A DNA stretch of 64,000 bases from Bradyrhizobium lablabi (GTDB lineage: Bacteria > Pseudomonadota > Alphaproteobacteria > Rhizobiales > Xanthobacteraceae). Shown here piece after piece: positions 26,280 through 34,374 of this stretch. A program made the position numbers and the translations under genes. Each line of letters starts with the position of its first letter. The stretch's first letter is position 1. The notes below the pieces were generated by a model. The model was not told the DNA's origin, did no database searches, and saw nothing but the letters and a program-made list of their open reading frames with translations. The stretch lies in the NCBI RefSeq assembly GCF_900141755.1, contig NZ_LT670844.1:2728001-2792000 (forward strand). Direction: 5' to 3'.

Positions 26280-28681
26280 TCCAATTTCGTCCTTGCCAAC
26301 CTTAGCGCGTTGCCGATCACGCTGACCGAGGACAGCGCCATCGCGGCGGCGCCGACCATCGGCGACAACAGGATGCCGAACACCGGATAGAGCACGCCGG
26401 CGGCGATCGGCACGCCGGCGGAATTGTAGACAAACGCGAACGCCAGGTTCTGGCGGATGTTGCGCATGGTCGCGACCGACAATCGCCTCGCCCGCACCAA
26501 TCCCAAGAGGTCACCGGTCAGAAGCGTGACGCCCGCGCTTTCGATCGCAACATCGGTGCCGCCGCCCATGGCGATACCGACATCGGCCGCGGCCAAAGCC
26601 GGCGCGTCATTGACGCCGTCGCCGACCATGGCGACGCGGCGGCCTTGGTTGCGCAGCCGCTGCACCACCTCGCTCTTGCGTTCCGGCAGCACACCCGCCT
26701 CGATTTCCTCGATGCCAAGCTGGGACGCCACCGCACGCGCGGTCGTAACATTGTCGCCGGTCAGCATGACGATGCGCAAGCCGTCGCCGCGCAGCTTTTG
26801 CAGCGCCGCTTGTGCCGATGGCTTTATCGGATCGGCGATGGCGATGACCCCGGCGGCACGGCCGTCGATCGCGACATAGATCGCGGTGGCGCCGTTTCTG
26901 CGTGCAGTTTCTGCGGGCGCGTCGAGATCATGCGTGGCGATGTCTTGCTCGCTCATCAGCGTCGCATTGCCGAGCGCGATGCGGCGGCCGTCGACCGTCC
27001 CGGTTGCACCCTTGCCGGAGGGCGAAAGGAAATCGCTGACCTCGCCGAGTTTTTGACCGCGCGCCTTTGCCGCGTTCAGGATGGCCAGCGCCAGCGGATG
27101 CTCGCTGCCGCGTTCGACGCTGGCGGCAAGCCGCAGCAATTCGCTCTCCTCAAACCCGTCGGCAGTGACGATCGACACGACTTTGGGCTTGCCTTCGGTG
27201 AGCGTGCCGGTCTTGTCGAGCACGATGGTGTCGATGCGCTCGAATCGCTCCAGCGCCTCGGCGTCGCGGATCAGGATTCCCGAATGCGCGCCGCGGCCGA
27301 CGCCGACCATGATCGACATCGGGGTGGCAAGTCCGAGCGCGCAGGGACAGGCGATTATCAAAACCGTAACGGCTGCGACCAGGCCGAAGGTGAAGCGCGG
27401 CTCCGGCCCGAACAGCATCCAGGCCGCGAACGCCAGGAGCGCCGCAGCGATCACCGCCGGCACGAACCAGCCGGCAACCTGATCGGCGAGCCGCTGGACC
27501 GGCGCGCGCGAGCGCTGTGCGCGGGCCACCATATCGACGATCCGCGCCAGCATGGTGTCGCGGCCGACTTTTTCCGCTGATAGCACGAGCCCGCCGCTCT
27601 GGTTGACGGTGCCGCCGATCACGCGCGCGCCTTCCACCTTCGACACCGGCATCGATTCGCCGGTCACCATGGATTCATCGACCGCCGAGCGGCCTTCGGT
27701 GACGATGCCGTCGACCGGGATTTTTTCGCCGGGACGCACCCGCAACAAATCGCCGACTTTGATGGCGTCGATCGCGACGTCCTCGTCGCCATGATCGGTG
27801 ATCCGCCGCGCGGTTTTGGGCGCTAACCCCAGCAGTGCGCGGATCGCGCCTGAGGTGCGCGCGCGCGCCTGCAATTCCAGCACTTGCCCGAGCAATACCA
27901 GAACCGTGATGACGGCGGCGGCCTCGAAATACACCGCGACCATGCCGTGCATGTCGCGGAAGGCGGGCGGAAAGAGTTGCGGCGCCAGCGTGCCGACCAC
28001 GCTGTAGAGCCAGGCGACGCCGGTGCCCATCGCGATCAGCGTGAACATGTTGAGATTGCGCGTGATCAGCGAGCGCCAGCCGCGGACGAAGAACGGCGCA
28101 CCCGCCCACAGCACCACCGGCGTCGAGAGCACAAGCGAAATCCAGTTCGACCACCTCACTGGCGCCAGATGCATCAGGCCGATATGGCTGCCCATCTCGA
28201 TCGCAAACACCGGAAGCGTCAACGCCAGCGCGATCCAGAATCGCCTGGTCATGTCGATCAGTTCAGGATCGGGCTTGTCGTCGAGCGAAATTTGTTCGGG
28301 CTCGAGCGCCATGCCGCAGATCGGGCAAGCGCCCGGGCCGACCTGACGCACCTCGGGATGCATCGGACAGGTGTAGATGGTGCCGGCCGGGGCCGCCGGC
28401 TCCGGCTCGCTCGGCTGCAGGAATTTTTCGGGTTCGGCCTCAAAACGCTCGCGGCAGCGCGCGGAGCAGAAGAAAAAGTCCTGGCCCTTGTAAGCAAAAC
28501 GGTGCTTTGCGGTATCAGGGTTGACGCTCATGCCGCAAACCGGATCGATCGCGACCGGCGTGCCGGCGGCTTTGTCAGCATCGCCGTGTTTGCCGCCGCA
28601 GCAGGATTTTGCCTGCGCCTGGCCATGATGATGGCCGGCGTGAGCTAAGCCATGTGCGTTATCTTCATCGAGCTGCGCCAT
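26276..28681 (-). CDS. copA: Copper-translocating P1B-type ATPase with YHS and HMBD metal domains
   Basis: 801 residues from the ATG at 28681 (GGGAGA upstream). A His/Cys-rich start ([19 protein letters not shown]) is followed by a YHS domain (about 44-90, IDPVCGMSV...FFCSARC) and a heavy-metal-binding domain (CPMHPEV...[10 protein letters not shown], about 105-127). Then P1B core: TGES actuator, the CPC metal site in [12 protein letters not shown] (about 445-447), phosphorylated Asp489 in DKTGTLTEG and [10 protein letters not shown] hinge. It exports Cu(I) across the inner membrane. Divergent from csoR across a shared dyad. Confidence 0.93.
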   Translation of the reverse strand: MAQLDEDNAHGLAHAGHHHGQAQAKSCCGGKHGDADKAAGTPVAIDPVCGMSVNPDTAKHRFAYKGQDFFFCSARCRERFEAEPEKFLQPSEPEPAAPAGTIYTCPMHPEVRQVGPGACPICGMALEPEQISLDDKPDPELIDMTRRFWIALALTLPVFAIEMGSHIGLMHLAPVRWSNWISLVLSTPVVLWAGAPFFVRGWRSLITRNLNMFTLIAMGTGVAWLYSVVGTLAPQLFPPAFRDMHGMVAVYFEAAAVITVLVLLGQVLELQARARTSGAIRALLGLAPKTARRITDHGDEDVAIDAIKVGDLLRVRPGEKIPVDGIVTEGRSAVDESMVTGESMPVSKVEGARVIGGTVNQSGGLVLSAEKVGRDTMLARIVDMVARAQRSRAPVQRLADQVAGWFVPAVIAAALLAFAAWMLFGPEPRFTFGLVAAVTVLIIACPCALGLATPMSIMVGVGRGAHSGILIRDAEALERFERIDTIVLDKTGTLTEGKPKVVSIVTADGFEESELLRLAASVERGSEHPLALAILNAAKARGQKLGEVSDFLSPSGKGATGTVDGRRIALGNATLMSEQDIATHDLDAPAETARRNGATAIYVAIDGRAAGVIAIADPIKPSAQAALQKLRGDGLRIVMLTGDNVTTARAVASQLGIEEIEAGVLPERKSEVVQRLRNQGRRVAMVGDGVNDAPALAAADVGIAMGGGTDVAIESAGVTLLTGDLLGLVRARRLSVATMRNIRQNLAFAFVYNSAGVPIAAGVLYPVFGILLSPMVGAAAMALSSVSVIGNALRLARTKLD

Positions 28682-28699
28682 CAAACTTCTCCCGGCACC

Positions 28700-28728
28700 T
28701 TGAACAATATACCCTAGGGGGGTATATG
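28700..28728 (+). promoter_or_regulatory. csoR promoter with CsoR-type operator, shared with copA
   Basis: TTGAAC (28700-28705), 17-bp spacer, TATATG (28723-28728). A perfect dyad ATATACCC-TAGGG-GGGTATAT (28707-28727) fills the spacer and -10 and resembles the G-tract dyads bound by CsoR/RcnR proteins. The predicted start point coincides with the ATG at 28735. On the opposite strand TATATT could be the copA -10, so one site may repress both genes and be released by Cu(I). Confidence 0.75.
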
Positions 28729-28734
28729 AGGCTC

Positions 28735-29010
28735 ATGCGCACCGAGATCAAGACCTCCTGCCTCAAACGGCTGAAACGAATCGAAGGCCAGATCCGCGGC
28801 CTCGCCGGGATGGTCGAGGATGACCGCTATTGCATCGACGTGGTGACGCAGATCGCGGCCGCGAAAGCAGCGCTGCGCCGGGTCGAGGAGGAAATCCTGC
28901 GCGACCATGTCGCCCATTGCGTCGAGCACGCGATCTCTTCGGGCGACAAGGCCGACCAGCGCCGCAAGATCGCCGAATTGATGGACGTGGTCGGCCGCGC
29001 CGACCGCTAG
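28735..29010 (+). CDS. csoR: CsoR-family copper-sensing repressor
   Basis: 91 residues, all-helical. The Cu(I)-site pattern is present: Cys in DDRYCIDVVTQI, then His and Cys in RDHVAHCVEHAI, equivalent to the Cys-His-Cys triad of CsoR. I prefer the ATG at 28735 to the one at 28726, since the latter lies inside the -10 element and operator. It represses copA and itself until Cu(I) binds (family knowledge); the shared operator supports this. No Shine-Dalgarno fits 28735, consistent with a leaderless mRNA. Confidence 0.9.
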   Translation: MRTEIKTSCLKRLKRIEGQIRGLAGMVEDDRYCIDVVTQIAAAKAALRRVEEEILRDHVAHCVEHAISSGDKADQRRKIAELMDVVGRADR

Positions 29011-29092
29011 TGCGCCGGATCGGAGCGCGCATCCGGGCCGCATGGTTCGAGACGCGCGGCATTGCCGCGCTCCTCACCATGAGGGGATAGAG

Positions 29093-29137
29093 GACCTCAT
29101 CCTGAGGAGGCCGCAACGCGGCCGTCTCGAAGGATGA
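29093..29137. repeat. Family B palindromic repeat, partial copy
   Basis: GACCTCATCCTGAGGAG followed by GGCCGC-AAC-GCGGCC and GTCTCGAAGGATG, the left half of the element at 21833-21979. It stands between csoR and a small membrane protein gene. Confidence 0.65.
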
Positions 29138-29266
29138 AGCCCCGCGCTAACCCGCTGGTTAACGCACGGTGTCGCCACCCGCTCAAATCCGAGCGATGCA
29201 GCGTCCGCGGCTTTAAAATTTGAAGTCTATTGAAATCCCCTCGAACCAAAAACCCGGGGGGAAGCA

Positions 29267-29413
29267 ATGACCGATCACACCGCGCAAACCGCCGAATTTG
29301 TCAATTCCGAGCGATCCCAGGGCATGCAGGATGTTCTGCTGGTGTCGACCTTCGGCCTGTGGGTCGGGCTGCTCGGCCTGATGCCGGTCGTGGCGCTGCG
29401 GCTGTTTGCCTGA
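29267..29413 (+). CDS. Tiny single-pass membrane protein A (48 aa)
   Basis: 48 residues, with GGGGGAA 6-12 bases upstream of the ATG. A soluble N-terminus (TDHTAQTAEFVNSERSQGMQ) is followed by one hydrophobic helix (DVLLVSTFGLWVGLLGLMP and VVALRLFA). The helix aligns with that of the next small gene (DxLxxxxxxxxxxxLxxxPV pattern), suggesting a tandem pair. The upstream region of both contains a TTAAAATT motif (29213-29220 here) followed by a C-rich stretch. Function unknown; possibly a subunit or regulator of a membrane complex. Confidence 0.6.
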   Translation: MTDHTAQTAEFVNSERSQGMQDVLLVSTFGLWVGLLGLMPVVALRLFA

Positions 29414-29551
29414 CGCCGACACGACGGACGAGATGCTGCCGTGGTTAATCGGCGGTAGCACCTGTGGTCAAATGCAAGCGAAATCACGACCGGGATTTTA
29501 AAATTCCGCGCGTATCAAGGTCCCCGACAAAACAAACAACGCGGGGGCGTC

Positions 29552-29686
29552 GTGAATACCACGGAAAATCCGGTTCCTGAACAACAGGGCTTTAGGACCG
29601 AGGACATCCTCTGGGCGCTCGGCATCTGGTCGGTGATCCTGAGCCTGTCGCCGGTGATTGTCTTTTACGTGCTGATGGTCGCGTAA
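29552..29686 (+). CDS. Tiny single-pass membrane protein B (44 aa)
   Basis: 44 residues from a GTG with GCGGGGG 4-10 bases upstream. N-terminus NTTENPVPEQQGFRTE, then the hydrophobic segment DILWALGIWSVILSLSP and VIVFYVLMVA. Same layout and helix pattern as membrane protein A 140 bp upstream, and a similar upstream block with TTTTAAAATT (29496-29505). No downstream partner before a palindromic repeat and a strong terminator. Confidence 0.6.
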   Translation: MNTTENPVPEQQGFRTEDILWALGIWSVILSLSPVIVFYVLMVA

Positions 29687-29713
29687 TTCGCGAACCGACT
29701 CCACCGCCCGCTC

Positions 29714-29831
29714 CGTCATTGCCTGCGACAAACGCGAAGCGTTTGCGCAAGGGAGCACTTGCGACGAAGCAATCCATGCCCCCTAAAAGGAGGAATGGAT
29801 TGCTTCGTCGCTTGCGCTCCTCGCAATGACG
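29714..29831. repeat. Composite palindromic repeat, family C copy 1
   Basis: Ends CGTCATTG and CAATGACG (29714-29721, 29824-29831), with internal GACGAAGCAATCCAT and its inverse ATGGATTGCTTCGTC forming a long stem. A related element is at 63604-63722. Confidence 0.75.
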
Positions 29832-29854
29832 GTGGGACATTATTCCACGCAAGC

Positions 29855-29904
29855 AACATCAACCCTGCGTAACGGCGAAACCGTTACGCAGGGTTGATGT
29901 TTTT
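29855..29904 (+). terminator. Very strong intrinsic terminator
   Basis: A perfect 21-bp stem (29855-29875 with 29881-29901) around a CGAAA loop, followed by TTTTT. It would end transcripts of the small membrane genes. Confidence 0.85.
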
Positions 29905-29916
29905 AGAACAACAGAA

Positions 29917-29940
29917 AAACGCGCGGGCCCCCGCGCGTTC
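29917..29940 (-). terminator. Terminator of the ParA-like gene
   Basis: AACGCGCGGG-CC-CCCGCGCGTT palindrome; on the minus strand it is followed by a short T-run (TTTTTC), 28 bases after the ParA-like stop. Confidence 0.7.
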
Positions 29941-29967
29941 TTTGCCGGCCCTTGCAGTTCGGCGAGA

Positions 29968-30648
29968 CTACGCCGCCTGCTTGTGCATCGCGCCGCTCGC
30001 CGGCGCATTGCCACGGATCGCCTTCACCGAGCGTTCGATCGCGGCCCATAACCGGCCGATCTCGGCCGCCGCACGGCCTTCCGCATAATATTCGCGCGCG
30101 CCTTCGCCATGGCTGAGCGCCATCAAAAGGTCGGCACGGTTGGTGATCTGGCCGCCCCATACCGGCGCCCGGAATTTTGTCAGCGATTCACGCGCGATGG
30201 TGACGATCGGGCTCTCGACGTCGTCGCGGCGCGCCGGAGCGCCGTTGAGCACAACCGCATAGGGCTTTCGCGCGGCGCGGCAGGTTTGGATGGTTTCCTG
30301 TACCGCGTTGACGTCGAAGACCCCCGGCCGTGCCGGAATGATCACCATGGTGGCGTTCTTGATGGAATCCTCCACCACCGCCGACATATTCGGCGGCGTA
30401 TCGATGAATACCCATTCAATTCCGTCGCGCTTGGCGGCAGCAATAATCCCGCCGACCGAAGTAACGGCGGTTTTGATCGCCGGTTCGTTGGTGCCGCGCA
30501 GCTTGTGCCAGAGCGTCAACGATCCCTGCGGATCGGCGTCGATCAATAGACACGGTTTGGTTGCTTTATGGACATGGGCAGCGAGATGGGCAGCCAGAGT
30601 ACTTTTTCCCGAGCCACCTTTACGCGATGCGAAAACAATGACGTTCAT
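29968..30648 (-). CDS. Orphan ParA/MinD-type ATPase
   Basis: 226 residues. Deviant Walker A KGGSGKSTLAAHLAAH at about residues 10-25, Walker A' region LLIDADPQGSLTLW, and Walker B FIDTPPN. No ParB gene or parS-like repeat is adjacent, so it is an orphan of the kind that positions protein complexes or chemotaxis arrays rather than plasmids. It has its own terminator and a long (about 440 bp) AT-richer upstream region. The C-terminal REYYAEGRAAAEIGRLWAAI helix is typical of short ParAs in Rhizobiales. Confidence 0.85.
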   Translation of the reverse strand: MNVIVFASRKGGSGKSTLAAHLAAHVHKATKPCLLIDADPQGSLTLWHKLRGTNEPAIKTAVTSVGGIIAAAKRDGIEWVFIDTPPNMSAVVEDSIKNATMVIIPARPGVFDVNAVQETIQTCRAARKPYAVVLNGAPARRDDVESPIVTIARESLTKFRAPVWGGQITNRADLLMALSHGEGAREYYAEGRAAAEIGRLWAAIERSVKAIRGNAPASGAMHKQAA

Positions 30649-31087
30649 TACGTTGGCCTCCAGATTGACCCCAGAAGCTGAAAATGAATCAGCGCGCTGA
30701 TTCGTGAAAGAAAAATTTACTGAAATTACAACGTAGCCCCTGATTAATCAGCGGCGTTGGCTTTTGAGTCACACCGTGCGTTGCAGCAGAGCGAAAAAAA
30801 CCCGAAAATCGATTCGAAAAACGCGCTTGAACGAGCGATCGCGCGATTTTTTTGCGTGCTGACACCCGTTTGGTGCGCGCTCTACCTATCCGTGCATCCG
30901 CGTTTTCGACTCTTTTGCGGAAACGAAAGCCATTTTGTCGAACAAAACGAGTCCGGATCGCGGCGAAGTGTGCCCGTAAAGCAGGCAGGCTCGTCATTTC
31001 CCGGCGCGCGCGGGCGCGAAGGGCGCAATCTCGCCGACGATCATCGCCGGACTCCATGGATGAAGCGCAGAGCGGCTTGCGCCGCGA
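30649..31087. other. AT-richer intergenic region upstream of the ParA-like gene
   Basis: About 440 bases with several homopolymer runs (A7 near 30793, T7 near 30847) and the palindrome ATCGCGCGAT (about 30838-30847). The frames that cross it on either strand lack ribosome-binding sites and domains. Likely promoter DNA of the ParA-like gene; nothing else supported. Confidence 0.4.
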
Positions 31088-31441
31088 TCAGGTCGCGGCC
31101 GGCTTCGGCTTCTTGGTCTTGCGCGATTTCGCGCTGACGGGTTTGTGCGACGAGGCCGGCTTGATGGTGAGCGGCCGGCCGGCGGTGACCGGCGTGACCT
31201 CGGGGTCGGGCCTGAAGAACGCGCGGCAGCCCGGCGAGAGCTGCGCCTTGTTACGAATCATGCAGACCGTGACGCGGTCGACATCCGGAATATCTGAACC
31301 GCAAAGGCGAAACGCGTCGCCGGTGCACGCCTGCTCCTGTTCGGGCGTGTAGGCCCGGCTCGCCGCGGGCCACAGCGAAACCGCGAACAAAGTTGCGAAC
31401 ATCCAGCCGCACTGGATCTTCCTGGACCGGACTGCAGACAT
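31088..31441 (-). CDS. Secreted cysteine-containing protein with basic tail
   Basis: 117 residues with GGGGGG upstream of the ATG. Signal peptide (MFATLFAVSLWPAASRA, about residues 14-30), then a short domain with the pattern EQACTGDAFRLCGSDIPD and CMIRNKAQLSPGCRAFF, four cysteines spaced as in a cysteine-rich family common in Bradyrhizobium, and a Lys/Pro-rich tail (SAKSRKTKKPKPAAT). Periplasmic, function unknown. Confidence 0.72.
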   Translation of the reverse strand: MSAVRSRKIQCGWMFATLFAVSLWPAASRAYTPEQEQACTGDAFRLCGSDIPDVDRVTVCMIRNKAQLSPGCRAFFRPDPEVTPVTAGRPLTIKPASSHKPVSAKSRKTKKPKPAAT

Positions 31442-31578
31442 GAATCCCCCCCCAAGCGCTTAGGTGCGGATTGTGGGTGAATGAGGTTGGGTTGGCAAGG
31501 ACAGGGAGCGTCCGGGTTGAGAGGGCCAGTGGACAGCACCCTGCCCGCTTCGGCTTCGACTACGCGCGATGTGAATTG

Positions 31579-31824
31579 ATGCGTGGTACAGTTGGGTGGG
31601 AACTGCCGCTTAAGCGACTAAGCCTTGATAAACCTAACGAATTTGACCTACGCGTCATCGTGGAGGACATTCGGCGTTCGGGCATTACAAGCGTGAGAGG
31701 GATTGCCGATGAGTTGCACGCGCGGGGCATTCGGGCACCTCGTGGGGATACGTGGCATCCAACCGCCGTCGCACGCCTGCTGAACAGACTTCAGGGCATT
31801 CAATCCACAAGTACCCACGTGTAA
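31579..31824 (+). pseudogene. Recombinase-domain fragment (serine-recombinase type)
   Basis: 81 residues from an ATG whose first codons lie inside the attL repeat. Residues about 20-70 (FDLRVIVEDIRRSGITSVRG, IADELHARGIRAPRGDTWHP, TAVARLLNRLQ) match the recombinase domain that follows the resolvase catalytic domain in large serine recombinases: a helix, then S-x-R-x-I-A-x-x-L-x-x-x-G-I, RG-x-x-W, and a final helix. The catalytic domain with its serine is missing, so it is a fragment or a stand-alone DNA-binding remnant. Confidence 0.55.
31580..31600. repeat. attL: 21-bp copy of the tRNA-His 3' end
   Basis: This 21-bp sequence is identical to 33234-33254, which includes the CCA end, acceptor 3' strand and part of the T arm of tRNA-His. 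Both copies have the same orientation, as expected for attachment sites made by integration into a tRNA gene. Confidence 0.85.
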
Positions 31825-31841
31825 CCCAAAGGCCACCCGCA

Positions 31842-31955
31842 ATGGTCGCTGTCTCAGTTCTATTGTCATTCATCGGAGTCGTCGCATTCGAATGCGAAGT
31901 GGCTGCGCTTGTGTTCATGGGCTTGGCGGTAGGGGTCGCGCGGTTTCTCGCATAG
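31842..31955 (+). CDS. Possible very small membrane peptide (37 aa)
   Basis: An ATG with AAAGG 9-13 bases upstream opens a 37-codon frame that is almost entirely hydrophobic (VAVSVLLSFIGVVAF, then AALVFMGLAVGVARFLA). Could be a small toxin-like or holin-like peptide of the island, or chance. Low confidence. Confidence 0.25.
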   Translation: MVAVSVLLSFIGVVAFECEVAALVFMGLAVGVARFLA

Positions 31956-32177
31956 ACGTGGGGCATGAGAGAACTTGTGGGATCACATGGGGACACGGCG
32001 CGAAATGAGCCTCCTTTTTCGTAGGAACTCTATTTTTGGCGATCAATGGATCGCGATTTCAAAGTTTCCAGTAAAGCCTGCGGCTGCTGCTCGGCTGCAC
32101 GCGACCGTGTCTCGCTTGGCAGATGTACGCTTTCGCCCCCACGCGCGGAACCAAGTTCCTAGTGGGCCGGACTTAGA

Positions 32178-32645
32178 TCAGGCCGTGGCCGGAGCGCCGA
32201 TCCTTTCCTTCAATTCGGTGCAGGTCTTGCGGACCTCCGCCGTCATCTGCGAGCAGTCCTCAATCTGAACGAAGATGCGCTTGGCCTCCTCGCGGTAGCG
32301 CATTGCGGTTTCCTTCATCTCCTGGGTCACGGCGAGCGCATCGCGGGTCATCGCCTCGCATTGCTTGACTCGCTCGATCAGCTCCGCGCCCATCGCCTCG
32401 ATGTCTTTCGCCGCAGCTTCGTATTCGCGGACAATGGCTTCCGCCGTCAGCTTGCCGATCTCCGTGGCCCCCTCGCGATGCTCGACATAATCCGGCATCG
32501 ACGGGGTCGGCGCACCCACCCTTGGCGGCGCGAAATTGACAGGATGCGGCTCGTGGACTGGCGGCCTGTTTCGAAACTCTGCCTCGATTTCGCGCTCTAG
32601 ATCAATCACGCTCGAGACTCGTCCTACTGTTGATTGCACCATCAC
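32178..32645 (-). CDS. Coiled-coil protein of unknown function (island gene)
   Basis: 155 residues. A Pro-rich N-terminal half (RPPVHEPHPVNFAPPRVGAP) is followed by a long amphipathic helix from about residue 65 (AEAIVREYEAAAKDIEAMGA, ELIERVKQCEAMTRDALAV, KETAMRYREEAKRIFVQIED) typical of a coiled coil. No enzyme motif. Similar proteins occur in Bradyrhizobium prophage-like islands (recollection, not checked). It is the only full-length-looking gene of the tRNA-His island. Confidence 0.6.
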   Translation of the reverse strand: MMVQSTVGRVSSVIDLEREIEAEFRNRPPVHEPHPVNFAPPRVGAPTPSMPDYVEHREGATEIGKLTAEAIVREYEAAAKDIEAMGAELIERVKQCEAMTRDALAVTQEMKETAMRYREEAKRIFVQIEDCSQMTAEVRKTCTELKERIGAPATA

Positions 32646-32686
32646 TAATACTCCCTTGGTTAAAAAGTGAGTCCTCGTAATTGAGC

Positions 32687-33154
32687 TTAATCAGACTCCG
32701 CTTCTTCGGACGCTGCGCGCCGCGCTCTTGCGAAGAGAGAAGATAATATCGCTAAAGTTCCCCTAGTTCTACTGTGGGCGATTGCAGTCTGGTGACGACT
32801 GTTCACCAAACGTTCCATCAATGAATTAGGCATTACGTTATACAACTTGGGATACGGGGCACCGGATTTACAAAAGGTTCCTGTACTCTCTTGGGGCGCT
32901 CGCGAAGCCCACGTGTGACCACCTCCGTTGAGGTGAGCACGTAGCTTCTCAATGCGAGTTTCAATCTCGGCCAACCACTCGCCGAGCTTCGCCTTCGCGA
33001 CCGCTTTGAGAACTCGCCCCCGAGCGTGAACCGCTCCTCCTGCCGCATCTTGTACAAACTTCGCGTACTCGTCACGAACGTCCTTGGGGATAGCCTTACG
33101 TGCGATGTACCCGCCAGATTTACTTCGATTAAGCCCGACCATTCTCAGCGCCAT
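32687..33154 (-). pseudogene. Tyrosine integrase N-terminal remnant
   Basis: 155 residues. The start (MALRMVGLNRSKSGGYIARKAIPKDVRDEY) has the RR/K-x-IP-x-DVR pattern of N-terminal domains of Rhizobiales phage-type integrases, and AKAKLGEWLAEIETRIEKLR matches the following helix. The catalytic R-H-R-Y domain is absent; after about residue 90 the sequence loses resemblance. It begins 84 bp from the attR copy, where an integrase gene is expected. The island is therefore probably no longer mobile. Confidence 0.5.
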
Positions 33155-33233
33155 TTGGTGCGCCTTTTGTAGTCGAGGCGCACGAAATGACGTGCTGTAT
33201 CAGCAACTTGATGGAACTGCTGCAAAATTTTTG

Positions 33234-33254
33234 TGCGTGGTACAGTTGGGTGGG
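33234..33254. repeat. attR: tRNA-His 3' end
   Basis: Second copy of the 21-bp direct repeat at 31580-31600, overlapping the 3' end of tRNA-His. The DNA between the repeats (about 1.65 kb) has lower G+C than its surroundings. Confidence 0.85.
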
Positions 33255-33314
33255 CTCGAACCACCGACCTCCTGTTCCACAGACAGGCGCTCTAACCAAC
33301 TGAGCTACAACTGC
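33238..33314 (-). tRNA. tRNA-His (GTG)
   Basis: Cloverleaf on the minus strand with CCA encoded (33240-33238). Acceptor GCAGTTG/CAACTGT with a terminal G-U pair; D loop AGTTGGTTAGA; anticodon arm CCTGT-CTGTGGA-ACAGG gives anticodon GTG; T loop TTCGAGC. The discriminator is A and no G-1 is evident, the alphaproteobacterial exception for histidine tRNA. Confidence 0.93.
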
Positions 33315-33441
33315 ATCCTTGGTGGGGCCCCAAAAAGGGGCCGCCGAACGGGGCGGAAACTAGGTGCAACGCCCGCCTTTGGCAAGGCCAAGACACCCCG
33401 TTGTGGTCGTTCGGGAGAGCAACAAAGTTCACAGGCGGGTC

Positions 33442-33556
33442 GTCCCTGCGAAAGCAGGGACTCATAACCACCGGCGTTAATTGCTGCAAAGGCAACTCAC
33501 CCCATCGCCTTACCGATAGGCCGCGGCGTATGGGTCCCCGCTTTCGCGGGACGACA
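33442..33556. repeat. Composite palindromic repeat, family E
   Basis: Two unequal palindromes, GTCCCTGCG-AAA-GCAGGGAC (33442-33461) and GTCCCCGC-TTT-CGCGGGAC (33534-33552), separated by about 70 bp containing a CACCCCATCGCCTTACCGA segment. Confidence 0.7.
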
Positions 33557-33583
33557 CCATTTTTCGAACGCGGCGAAAAACAA

Positions 33584-33607
33584 AAGCCCGGGCCGACGCC
33601 CGGGCTT
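33584..33607 (-). terminator. Terminator of phasin gene 1
   Basis: AAGCCCGGG-CGTCG-GCCCGGGCTT on the minus strand followed by TTG, 22 bases after the phasin stop codon. Confidence 0.7.
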
Positions 33608-33628
33608 CGTTCAAAACTGCTGAATCGC

Positions 33629-34063
33629 TCAGGCGGCCGGCTTGAACAGCTTCGAGGCGCTGGCCTTGATCGGCTCGGCGGTCTCGGTCGCCACCTTCTG
33701 GCTCAATTCGGCAAGCTCCTTGGCCTGCGCGGCGAGGGTCTCGTACTGCTTTTTGGCGTGCGAAGTCCACAGCTCCAGCGCTTCGGAGGGCGATTTGACG
33801 GCGAGCAGTTCCTGCGCGAAGTCGAGCGAAGCGGTGGTGTTGGCCTTCATCATCTCCATCAGCTTGGCGGAATATTCGCTAAAACCCTTGCTGGCGGTCG
33901 TGAACACGGCCTCGATGGTGCCGTTGTGGGTCTCGGCGGCATCCTTGAACTTGGCGTAGCTGTCGCGCGCCTGCGAAACGCCCTTCTCGGCGAACGCACG
34001 CATCTGCTCGGGAACCTCGAACGGAATAACCGAGGAGGAGAAGGGATCGGTGGGATTTGCCAT
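33629..34063 (-). CDS. Phasin-family protein 1
   Basis: 144 residues from the ATG at 34063. Family features: FEVPEQMRAFAEKGVSQARDSYAKFKDAAE, then an amphipathic helix with FAQELLAVKSPSEALELWTSHAKKQYETLAAQAKELAELSQK. Phasins coat polyhydroxyalkanoate granules or act in regulation of carbon storage. The ATG at 34063 matches other phasins; a longer frame upstream lacks a Shine-Dalgarno. A second phasin gene lies 311 bp upstream on the same strand. Confidence 0.87.
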   Translation of the reverse strand: MANPTDPFSSSVIPFEVPEQMRAFAEKGVSQARDSYAKFKDAAETHNGTIEAVFTTASKGFSEYSAKLMEMMKANTTASLDFAQELLAVKSPSEALELWTSHAKKQYETLAAQAKELAELSQKVATETAEPIKASASKLFKPAA

Positions 34064-34280
34064 GGAATGAAACCTTCGAAACGGGGTGAGACGGATGTGA
34101 CCCCTTGCGCGCGCGCGAGCCAATAGGCCGCGAGAACGTCGACTTGGATCACGCAGTGGGAATGCCCATCGTAGGGCAGCCACACTCAGCGCCCAGATAA
34201 TGTCAATTTTGTGCAACGCAATGAAAGATGCCGTAATTTTAGGTGCGATGCCGCATTTCTGCTCAAATCCGGGGCATTTG

Positions 34281-34318
34281 CCCCGACCCTCTTGGCGTCG
34301 CCGGAGCGAGGGTCGGGG
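34281..34318 (-). terminator. Hairpin between the two phasin genes
   Basis: CCCCGACCCTC (34281-34291) with GAGGGTCGGGG (34308-34318); no T-run. It is 60 bases downstream of phasin gene 2 and could slow or stabilise that transcript's end. Confidence 0.45.
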
Positions 34319-34374
34319 CCGCCTAAAATATTGTCAGGTCCTTGGTTTTTCAGGTCCCGGCGTTTCAGGTTCTG

